NCBI GenBank assembly: GCA_028583605.1
Contig: CM053327.1
Span: 40,591,059-40,655,058, forward strand
Direction of reading: 5' to 3'
DNA length: 64,000 nucleotides
Origin: Dastarcus helophoroides
Taxonomy: Eukaryota; Arthropoda; Insecta; Coleoptera; Bothrideridae
Positions 10,301 through 22,300 of the stretch are shown in pieces. A program made the position numbers and the translations under genes. Below the pieces are notes generated by a model, which was not told where the DNA came from, did not search any database, and was given only the letters and a program-made list of their open reading frames with translations. The stretch's first letter is position 1, and every line of letters starts with the position of its first letter.

Positions 10301-13300
10301 TTCTACTCTATTTTCAAAATTTGGATTTTTGGAAAATTTGATTTTGATAATTTCGATTTTTGTTTAAAATTTTGGTCCTTTTAATTTCCTTTTTTCTAAA
10401 ATTTAACTTTTTCAAGGCTTTTTCCAAAATTTCTACTCCATTTTCAAAACTTGGAATTTGGAAAATTTAATTTTGAAAATTTCAATTTTTGTTTAAAATT
10501 TTGGTCTGTTTCATTTCCTTTTTTCCAAAATTTAACTTTTTCAAGGGCTTTTCCGAAATTTCTACTGCATTTTCAAAACTTGGATTTTTGGAAAATTTGA
10601 TTTTGAAAATTTCGATTTTTGTTTAAAATTTTGGTCCTTTTAATTTCCTTTTTTCCAAAATTTAACTTTTTGAAGGCCTTTTCCAAAATTTCGACTCTAT
10701 TTTCAAAACTTGGATATTTGGAAAATTTGTTTTTGAAAATTTCGATTTTTGTTTAAAATTTCGGTCTTTTTAATTTCCTTTTTTCCAAAATTTAACTTTT
10801 TCAAAATTCCGAAATATCTATTCTATTTTCAAAACTTGGATTTTTGGAAAATTCGATTTTGAAAATTTCGATTTTTGTTTAAAATTTTGGTCCTTTTAAT
10901 TTCCTATTTTCTTAAATTTAACTTTTTCAAAATTCCAAAATTTCTACTTTATTTTCAAAACTTGGATTTTTGGAAAATTCGATTTTGAAAATTTCGATTT
11001 TTGTTTAAAATTTTGGTCCTTTTTCAGGGAAACGACAAGAAGCTCGTCGCTCACGGCGGACCGAGCTCCCAACCAACAGCCGTACCCAGCATTAATTCGG
11101 TCACTCCAGACCGGAAAGCCATCGTGTAGCCTGCCACGCACTCAGATTAGCATCGGAAGAAAGAGCTATTCAGCACTCGTTGATACTGGTGCTAATGGTA
11201 ATTTTGTCCGAGCTGGGCTAATCAGCCAAGAGTGTCACCCATATTGAACTTCCTTGCAACTAGCCGCCAAGGCCACATCCGTCGTCACTGGAGTCCAGAA
11301 CCTGGAGGTCCAAGTTGGGACCCATGCAAAGACCATTAAATTTTTGGTGGTCGAGGGTCTTAACGAGGAAGTGATCTTAGGTTACCCCTGGATGGAAGAG
11401 GAAAATGCCTATCTAGACGCAAGAAGAAGATGCATCCACTTCGGCAATGAACGCAGATACACAGAATATCTTTTGAGGCCAATCTACCACAAAGACCACA
11501 GCATCACGACACCCACCATTGAGAATGGTTTCCCAACACAACTGCAGCCAAATCTACGCAAACTCCTTGATGAATTTAAAGACATTTTTGCTGGTCAAAC
11601 AAGCTATACCACTACTCGATCTATGACACACGAAATCCGGCTTAAAAATCTAACACCATTCCAACTGCGACCATATGCCTATTCAGAAGCCAAGCGCAAA
11701 GCCATGTACGCACAGATTGAGGAGATGATGGCCAGCAAGATCATCGAGCCAAGCACATCTGAATACATCTCTCCTGTGGTCATGGTACCAAAAAAAGATG
11801 GCACTTAGAGATTTTGCGTTGATTATAGGCAACTTAACTCCCAGACTGCGGATGAATCAACGTCTCTTCCTCTTATTCCTCAAACTTTAAAAGATCTAGG
11901 AAACGGCACCATCTTCTCGACACTGGACCTAAAGGCTGGTTATTGGCAAATTCCTCTAAGCCAAAACTCCAAGAAATATACCACATTTACGACACCAAAT
12001 GGCGCTACTTACCTATTTAGAGTGCTTCCATTTGGGCTCAAGAACGCACCTGGAACTTTCCAACTGTCTCAAGAAGTATTACCTGGCCTCTTGAATGACA
12101 TTGCGTTGGTCTACTTGGATGACATAATCGTTTATTCATCTACCTACGAAGAGCACCTTACGCATCTCCAGGTCGTTTTTGAGAGACTTCGATCTCATGG
12201 ACTAACCTGTGCACCGGAAAAGTGTCAACTTGGAAGTTCCCAAATTCAGTACCTTGGTCACCATGTGGCAGCATCTAGCAACGAGTCCTTAGAATGTCAC
12301 TTGAAGTCTATCCAAGCTATGGAATCTCCGAAGACGCGAATCCAGCTTCGACGATTTCTAGGCATTTGTGGTTGGCTGCGCGAATATATACCTAATTTCG
12401 CACAGCTAGCCGCACCTCTCACCAACATCCTAAGTACCAAGAACATATCGTTGGACTGAAGAATGTGACGTCGCCTTCAGAGCCATTAAAGACGCCATGA
12501 AGGAACCCAGGAAATTGCACCGGCCAGACCCAAATCTGCCTTTTATTCTCCAGACAGACGCAAGTGGAGTCGGAATGTCAGCTGTTCTTTACCAGTCAAT
12601 TCAGGATGGAGGGAAGAGGATTATATCATATGCCAGCGCTAAGTTCACCCCTGCTGAGCAGCGATATTATGCGAATGAACAGGAGTGCCTAGCTATCGTC
12701 TGGGCCGTAAAAAGATACCGTCAGTCGACAATCGCGCTGTTCAGTTGTTAAATAAAATGAAAGACGACAGGGCCAAAAATACCCGCTGGGCACTATTCTT
12801 GCAACAGTATTCTTTCACGATAGAGCGTTGTCCCGGAAAACTTAACGAACTTCCAGATGAATTATCCCGACATCCCCAACCGACAACATCTCCGGCAGAC
12901 TTCAACGACCTGGAAGAAATTCTTCCACCAATTTAAGCCCGACAAGAACCCGTACCAGAACCTTTATGCTGTCAACTGGAGATCGTAACATTAACTGAAG
13001 AAGTCAAACGAGCCCAGGAGCAAGACGAAGCTATCCAAACAATGCTGGCCCAACTACAAACGCCTCTCGGCCCAGACCCAGAAGACTGGGAACGACGCTC
13101 ACACCAGCTTAATATAGAGCAAGATGACCACCTCTATCGACGCGAGATGATGCGTCTCATAGTTCCGCAATCCATGATAGAGAGGGTCATTTTCGAATAT
13201 CACGACTCCCAATTAGCGGGACATCCAGGACGGGAAGAAACAGCAGATGCAATCTCCCGACATTTCTTCTGGCCTTCCGTTTCTCAAGATGTCGCCCAAT

Positions 13301-16300
13301 ACGTCAGAGGCTGCTTGTTGTGCGCTCAATTCAAAAGGAAGCCACCACATGCCGCCGCCGATCTGCGACCGCGTCAGTCAACTGAACCATGGCAGACCAT
13401 AGCATGCGACTTGATGGGGCCATATCCAGTGACAGATGACGGCAATCGCTTTGTGCTCACGGTCACTGACCTTTTCTTCCGATGGGTCGAAGCGTTTGCT
13501 ATTCCTGAAACGCGGACTAGCCGTATCACTCAGCTCCTGGAGGAGCAAGTTTTCCACAGATACGGCTATCCACGAGAGATCATAACTGATAATGGACCCC
13601 AGTTCTTGAGCCACCGCTGGACAAGAAGTTGCGAACAATGGAAAGCAGCACATTGGACGACCGCCACCTACCACCCGAGGGCAAATCCAGCGGAATTGCC
13701 CAATCGAGAAATTAAGAAGAGCATCCAAATTCGTCTGTCAGGACAAGATTCCAGCTCTTGCGATGCCTACCTGCCGGCTACGCTCTTCAGTCTCCGAAGG
13801 AGAAGGAACGCCGCCACTGGCAAATCGCCCAGTGAAATCCTTATGGGCCACCTGCTCCTTGGACCTGGAGAATGGGATACTGCAGCCACACCACCTCCAC
13901 GAGACATAACCGATCAACGAAAAGTCGCTCGAAGAAATCAAGCGCTTTACATTCGAAAAAGATGGCCCCAACGAAGACGACATCTCCACCAATACCTTCC
14001 GGGGGATTCCATCTTGGTGCGAAACGAAGTCCGTCGACCTTTTGAAGCGCGATGGCAGGGACCCTATGCCATCATTCGCGCAGCAGGCGAGACGTGCTAC
14101 TGGATCTTTAGAGACGGTTTACTGCAAAAGATCCATGTGGACCGTCTTCGACCTGCTCCCCCAATACGACCCGTCACCGAATAGAAAAACAATTTTTTCG
14201 CGGATCAAAGACTCACAGTTTAGTGAAGTGATTGCTCAAAGGTGAATTTATAGTGATAGAGACACGTTTGTAGATTAATTTTTGTGCAATCTATATGTAT
14301 CTCTTCTTCGGTTGTTAATGTATGCATGTTATCTGTCAGTCTAAAGTATTTTATACCGCAAGGTCCATCAGGGATGTTTCCGTTTTATCTCACCTGTTTA
14401 TTTTTTTGTTTGTTTCTTATGTTAGTTTTAAGGAAACATTGTTATAGATTAGTTGTTTGTTTGAAAAAAAAAATATCTGGGGGATCAGTATAGCACGGAA
14501 CACTCATCGAAGCTCGCTCCACCGTTAAGTGTCGTCACCAGAGCGGGGGGGAATTATACCGTATATTCATCTTTTTGACGACGTTCAACGGTAGAAAAAA
14601 AATCTCTAGGCAGAAATTGAAGTATTCACTAAAGTGATAAGATAATTACACCCCAATGTTTGTCGTCTTAAGTGCTTTTCCTTATCATGAAAAATGCAAT
14701 TAGGAGGGGGCAAAGGGCGAGTAATGTCGAGCCTGGGATAATTGCTCAAAGCTTTTGTCCCTGGGTCCATTACAGCCCGGATGTTTAGTAGACGTTTACC
14801 ATCAACTGTCCTAATTGCGTTTCATTTTAATGGAACTGCAATTGAGATAGACAAAAGCCAATAATTGCATTCCTTCTAGAATTCGTTGGGGTGGTAAATT
14901 GAATAATAATGACAATCGCTTCCCAATAAAAGACCTCGGTGGACAAACCAGAGGCAGTTCCGTGTGAGACACAAAAGGCCTAGCCTTTCCCGACAGTTTT
15001 GCCTAGTGATTTTTTTGAACCGACGGTGAACAGCAGTGCTATAGACTTTTAGACTTTAAAAACAATTTCGATTTTTTTTTAATTTGTATTTTTACCAAAT
15101 TTACGCGGCTCCGGTACCACTTTTAATTTCCTTTTTTCCAAAATTTAACTTTTTCAAGGCCTTTTCCAAAATTTCGACTCTATTTTTAAAACTTGGATAT
15201 TTGGAAATTTGTTTTTGAAAATTTCGATTTTTGTTTAAAATTTTGGTCCTTTTAATTTCCTTTTTTCCAAAATTTAACTTTTTCAAAATTCCAAAATCTC
15301 TATTCTATTTTCAAAACTTGGATTTTTGGAAAATTCGATTTTGAAAATTTCGATTTTTGTTTAAAATTTCAAGTTTTTTTAAATTACGATGTCGAGTATT
15401 TTTAATGGTTAAACTGTCTTCAAAATTTCGATTGCATTTCTAAATTTCGACCTTCTGAACATAGTAGACAACCAAAATTTTGAAAAAGGTCAAATCTTTT
15501 TTCAAAATTGCGGCTTTTTTTCGAATTGTTCGACATGTTGTCAAAATTTCCACTTTATCTGAAATTTTGACTTTATCTACTAAAATTTTGACATTTTTTA
15601 AAATTCCAAGCTTTTTCAACACTTCGACTTTTTTAAAAATATTAACCTTTATGACGGTTTCGGCTTTTTTTCGAATTGTTCGACATTTTGTCAAAATTTC
15701 CACTTTATCCAAAATTATGACTTTTTTTAATATTCCAGATTTTTTCAACACTTCGACTTTTTTTTTTAATATTAACCTTTCTGTCGATTTCGCCTTTTTT
15801 AAAATCTTGATTTTCAAAAATTTCAGTTTTTTTTCGAAAACTTGACAATGAACAGTTTTGATATGGTCAAATTTTTTTAAAGGTTAATTTTTTTTAAATT
15901 TTGAACATATTTCAAAATTGAGACTTTTTTAGTTTCGATTATGCGTCAAAAACAGGACTTTTTTTCAAAATTTCAATTTAATTTTGGACAATTTCGATTT
16001 TTTTTTCAAAATTTTAAAGTTATCGAAGAAGCTGAAAAAATTGGAATACAAATCTTATCCCCTGAAACCAAGAAAGATTAAAAAACACAACAAAGGTTGC
16101 TCTAACGCGTTTCGATAGCCAAGTTATCATCTTCAGAGAAGATACTGAAAAAAATTGAAAAATTTCAAAAATATCTAAATTTAAAAGAATTTTCGAGGTT
16201 CAAATCCGACCAGAAATTTTGACAAATTTCGTCGATTTTATGATGATTTTTGCCTCCTAGATATGACGACAGTGGCGGCTCGCGTATAGGCACTGTGGAA

Positions 16301-19300
16301 CTGCAGCACCCCCAATTCCGCTTAAGAGTTTTTTCTCAAAATTTTCCGAAGATTTTTCCTTAAACAATTTTTTGTAGAGATTTTAAAGTTTCTCTGATTT
16401 CTATTTATAGAAATGTCAAGTTTCTTTTTCGAAGTTACGGGATTTTAAAATCTATTTTAATTTTCTTTCTAATTATTGTAAAAATTTTGAGAAAATAATT
16501 AAAATTTCAAAATAAAATCCAAATCCAACTATTCTTGCATTTTAATATTAATAATTTAATAGCGAATATTCGAGTTTTTACCTGAAATCTCAGTTTTAAC
16601 TTTTTTGTAAAAAAATTATGAGTTTCTTTTAGATATTTCGATTTATTTAAGTTTCAATTTTTTAAAAATATTTTATAAAAAGAATTTTCTTTATAAATTC
16701 CTATTTTTTCTGAAAATTTTCTTGAAATTTTTTCTGGAAACTTCAACTTCTCCATATTTTATGTTCCTCTAATTTGCTTTAAAAATGTCAAGTGTTTTTT
16801 TACTAGATTTTGACATTTCATAGTTCATTTTATTTTCTAATTTTGAAAAAAAGGTTTCGCAGGATTAAAATTTAAATTTTGACATTTTATTTGTACATAA
16901 ACTGCAAGTCTTTTTCGAAATTTGTTTTAAAGCTTCGCACATTTTTAAAAATCGAAATGTTTGTTACTAGGAGTAATATTTATTTTAATATAATAATAAT
17001 ATAATAATAATAATAATAATAATACCAAAAAATTTAAATTGAAAAGGAAAAAATTGCCAGCTACAAAAAATACAGCCAAAGTTATCAGAAAAGCCGAAAT
17101 TTTGAAAAAAAGTGGAATTATTAAAAATTTCGAAATTTTCATAGAAAGTCAAATTTCCAAAGGAAAATAAAGATTTTGATAAAACTTAATATTTTGAAAA
17201 AAAAATTCAATTTTTAAAAGCGTTGACATTTTCAATAATTTTGAGAATGGAAAAAGGCAACAGTTTGGAAAAATATCGACATTTAAAATAAATTGCAGAA
17301 TTTTGAATTAAATTTTCAAAGAAGGTGAATTTTTGAATATTGGTGAAAACTCAAAATAATCAAAAATTCGTAATCATCAAAAAGGTTTAAATTTTGAAAA
17401 GGTAAAATTTCGGAAAAAGTCGAAATTTTGAGTAGTTCAAATTTAAAATAAAAATTCTCTTTTTTAAAAGTTGAAGATTTAATTGGAAATGTTTAAATAA
17501 AAATTATAAATAATATTTTGAAAAAAGTTCGGATTTTAAAAATAAAGTCAGGTTTTTAAAGAGTCGAAATTTTGAAAAGAAAAATCGACTAAAAATTTCG
17601 ATTCCATTTCAAGGAATCGAAATTTTACGAATTAGTTGAAAATTTCAAAATAAGTTTTTAAAAAATGTCTCACTTAAAAGAAAAATCAAAATTTTCAAAT
17701 AAAGGATCGACAATTTGCAAAGAATGTCGAAATTTTGAAAATAGTTTTAATTAAAAAAATAGCCGAAACTTTTAAGTTTTCCAAACATTTTTAATTTTGA
17801 AAAATAGCTGAAATTTTGAACAATTCGAACATATGAAAAAATAGAAATTTTCAGCAAAGTGGGAATTAAAAAAAGTCGAAAATTTTAGGAAAGTGCAGAT
17901 TTAAGAAAAGGCTAACATTTTCAAGGAAAAGCCCACATTTTTAGACACTTTGATCTTTCTAAATTTTGAGAAATATACAAAATATGTAAAAAATTTAACG
18001 ATAAGGCAAAAATTACAAAAACTTTCAAATTTCCAAAAGAAGTCAAAATTTTGAAAATGAAATTTTCAAACAAATAGGTCGAAATTTTATAGTCGAAATT
18101 AAAAAAAAAAATATCAAAACTTGGGACACGTCAAAAGAAATTTTTGGTAGTTAAAATTTTGAACCAAAGTTGAAGATTCTTTAAAAAAGATTGAAATTTT
18201 AGGTCAAGAAAATTAAAATTTGGAGAAAATGTTAAACGTCAAGATTTTAAAAAAAAATCGAAATTTTAAAATAATTTCGAATATTAAAGAGTAGTACAAA
18301 AACAAAAATAGTCGAAAATGTGAAAAAAGTCGACATTTTATAAAATTTCTTCATTTCAAAAGATCGAAACTTTGCCAAAAGGTCGAAATTTTAAAAAATG
18401 GTCGACATTAAAAAAACAGTTGAAATTATTAAAAATCGAAATTTTCAATAAAAAATATTATAATTTCTCAAAAAAAAGTGATGAAATTTTGAAATTTTAA
18501 AAAGGATCGAAAAAAAAGTCAAAAGTCCAGTTTTAGAAATTTTTACATTTTCAGAAAAAGTAAAAATTTTCAAATGGTGGAAATTTTATTAAAATATTCT
18601 GAATTTTCAAAAAAAAAATACCCAAAAAAACAAAACACCGAAAAATTTAAATATTTTCGAAAATGGAGATATTTTTAAAAGAGTATACACAGATTTTCGG
18701 AAAACTGTTTTCAAAATTTCGACTGCACTTCTAAATTTCGACCTTTTTAACACTATACAACCAAAATTTTGAAAAAGGTCAAATCTTTTTTCAAAATTTC
18801 GGCTTTTTGAAAATTTCAATTTTTGTTTAAAATTTTGGTCAGTTTCATTTCCTTTTTTCCAAAATTTAACTTTTTCAAAGCCTTTTCCAAAATTTCTACT
18901 CCATTTTCAAAACTTGGATTTTTGGAAAATTCGATTTTTGTTTAAAATTTTGGTCCTTTTAATTTCCTTTTTTCCAAAATTTAACTTTTTGAAGGCCTTT
19001 TCCAAAATTTCGACTCTATTTTCAAAACTTGGATTTTTGGAAAATTTGTTTTTGAAAATTTCGATTTTTGTTTAAAATTTTGGTCCTTTTAATTTCCTTT
19101 TTTCCAAAATTTAATTTTTTCAAAATTCCAAAATCTCTATTCTATTTTTCTAAATTTCGACCTTTTTAACATAGTATACAACCAAAATTTTGAAAAAGGT
19201 CAAATCTTTTTTCAAAATTTCGGCTTTTTTTCGAATTGTTCGACATGTTGTCAAAATTACCACTTTATCCAAAATTATGACTTTTTTTAATATTCCAGAT

Positions 19301-22300
19301 TTTTTCAACACTTCGACTTTTTTTTAAATATTAACCTTTCTGACGATTTCGCTTTTTTCAATTTTGATTTTCAAAAATTTCAGTTTTCTTTCGAACAGTT
19401 TTGATATGGTCACATTTTTTTAAAGGTTGATTTTTTAAAATTTCGACTTTACTTCAAAATTGACACTTTTTTTAATTTCGATTTCGTTTCAAAAACAAGA
19501 CTTTTTTGAGACTTTTGACTTTTTCTCAAAATCTCAACTTAATTGTGGACGATTTCGTTTTTGTTTAAAAATTTTGAAGTTGGCGAAGAAGCTGAAAAAA
19601 TTGAAATACAAATCTTGTCGTCTGAAACCAAGAAAAATTAAAAAACGCAACAAAGGTTGCTCCAACGCGTTTCGATAGCCAAGTTATCATCTTCAGAGAA
19701 GATACTGAAAAAAATTTAAAAGTTTCAAAAAAATCTAAATTTAATAGAATTTTCGAGGTTCAAATCCGACCAGAAATTTTGACAAATAGGAATTTTGACA
19801 AATTTCGTCGATTTTATGATGGTTTTTGCCTCCCATATACAACGATGAAATTCCATCATTAAAAATACGTTCCCAATTTTCGACTGTATTTCTAAATTTC
19901 GACGTGTTTATCATATTACAGGGCGAGTCACAAAGCGGGAATCGGTCTTTGGTAGACGTATCGTTCAAAATATCGAAAAATGTTTCGAATAAAAGTTGTT
20001 CGAAATAAAGTTCTCCACAACCTAAAATTATTGCCAAATATGGCGGCCTTTCGGTTGCTCCGGAAATGAACACAACTTTCTTATTTTAAATAGAACACCC
20101 TATGTATTTTTACATTTTTGGATTCCTTGTTAAAAATAAATTTAAATTTATTAAGACGACATAGGCCCTTAGTTGAACCGTTTTCGCGTAATTTAATTTT
20201 TTTTGGTTAAATTTGACGATTTCGGAGCTTGACGCCATTAACGATATTTTCCAAACGCAATGACTCAGAGTTGTGTGGCATACGGTTTTGGATTCAGGAA
20301 GAAATGGAGTATTTGTTTACGTCTTTGCTATTAGCAAGATTTCTTAAATTTCTTCACATCCGTCGACTCAATTCTTCAGTTGTTCAAACATGCATAACTT
20401 AATTTTTTCAAATGGAACCACCTATCTTGGATTATCTTATCGGATGCGAAATTAAATTATCTTTTTTTTTGGTACCAGGTATTGCCACCTCCGTCCAATA
20501 ATTTTTGAGAAATTTAGAATTTTGTAAACATTTTAATTAATTTCGTATTATCGCGTTAGCCCTGGATGTTGCGGTTTTGTTTCGCCTCGTTTGTCCGGCA
20601 ATAACTGACAGTTTATCTCATTGTTGTCGCGAGGTCTTGGTATTAGTACTGAAAGACAATATTTTCTCAAGAAGAATTGGTCAATATGGTTTACGCCTTG
20701 GCCAGTGCTGACAGAAATCCATTTCTTGCCTCAAGAATTTATGCCCAACGCTTTGCCGATCGGAGACATCCAAATTCAGCGGCATTCGCTAAATTGAGAG
20801 AGAGGTTTGAGCGAACTGGTAGTACGAAATGCGAGAAAAAGGAGCGTAGAAAACCAACGACGCATGAAGAAAACCAAGTTTTAGTAGCGGCTGCTGTTGT
20901 CCAAGATCCGCATTTAAGTACCAGAATAATAAGCACGGAATTACAAATAAGTCAAACCTCGGTTTCACGAATCTTGCGTAAAAATAAGTTTCATCCGTAT
21001 CGTGTCCAGCTAGTACAGGAACTCAATCAAGTTGATTTCAACAACCGAATGCAGTTTTGTGAGTGGGCGTTACGAAAATTACAAGAACAAAATGACTTTT
21101 TGGACAATGTACTATTTACCGACGAATGTACATTTCATAAGAACGGCTTCGTGGGAAGACACAACTCCCATTACTACCACACTGAAAATCCTCATTGGAT
21201 AAGGCTCTTAAACCATCAGCATAGGTGGTCTCTGAATGTTTGGGGTCGTGTCATAGGAAGATTTGTTGTCGGACCACACTTCTTCAATGAACATTTGAAT
21301 GCCAACAATTACTTGCATTTTTTGCAAAATCAATTGCCCGAAATGATAGACAATTCGCCTCTTGCTGTCGTGCGGCAAATGTGCTTCCAACATGATGGGG
21401 CACCGGCACATTATGGAAGGGATGTAAGGGAATTCCTCAATACACAATTCTCTAACAAGTGGATAGGAAGAGGAGGTCCAGTGGCATGGCCCGCAAGATC
21501 ACCGGATTTAACTAAGCCAGACTTTTTCTTGTGGGGTCATGTTAAGCAAGTTGTGTACCAGGAACCACCAACTACCCGAGAAGACATGATGGACCGGGTT
21601 CGTGTTGCTTTCCAAAATATCAATGAAAACGTCTTGGTGGATGTGAACAATCCTTTGCTACAGAGACTGCGCATTTGCCATCGTGAAGCTGGTGGTTATG
21701 TTGAACATTTAATTTAATGTTATTTATTATTACCATTGTTTATGTATTTTTCTTAATATTTGTTGCAACTTACTGTTACCGATTTGTTTATTGTTTATTT
21801 ACTTTCTTTAATGCTTTACACTGAAATCCAATGATGATTTTCAGTATCGTGGTGTATCGTTTTCTTCCCACGAAGCGGTTCTTAAAAAATGTTTGTACAT
21901 TCGTCGGTAAATAGTACAATGTCCGAAACGGTCATTTTGTTCCTGCAGATTATGTAACGTCCATTCACACAACTGCATCGATTGTTAGTCAGCTTGATTG
22001 AGTTCTTGCACTAGCTAGGTGTGATACGGATGAAACTTGTTTTTACACAACAATCATGAAACCGATTTTTGGCTTATTTGTAATGTCATACTTATTCTTT
22101 TGGTTCTTAAGTGCGGATATTGGACAGCAGCAGCCACTACTGAAACTTGGTTTTCTTCCTGCGCCGTTGGTTTTCTACGCTCCTTTCTCTCGTATTCTGT
22201 ACTTCCAGTTAGCTACAACCTGAAGAATGCCACTAAATTTGAACATCTCTGGTCGACAAACCGTTGGGCATACCTACATGTTACAAACTCTAATAAAATT

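Larger units (their letters stand above)
11029..15116 (+). mobile_element. Decayed Ty3/gypsy retrotransposon inserted in the 126-bp satellite
   Basis: Order protease, reverse transcriptase, RNase H, integrase, then a likely 3' LTR. There is no gag and no 5' LTR. The satellite breaks off at ...GGTCCTTTTT and resumes at ...CTTTTAATTTCC, consistent with a CTTTT target duplication, although the exact right boundary is uncertain. At least three in-frame stops and two frameshifts make it inactive. GC content is far above the flanks. Confidence 0.85.

Noticed and set aside
19741..20073. 110-codon minus-strand frame and its mirror at 23,009-23,320
   Set aside because: It spans a MITE and satellite DNA, starts inside the MITE and occurs only because both arms of the palindrome are copies; no domain.
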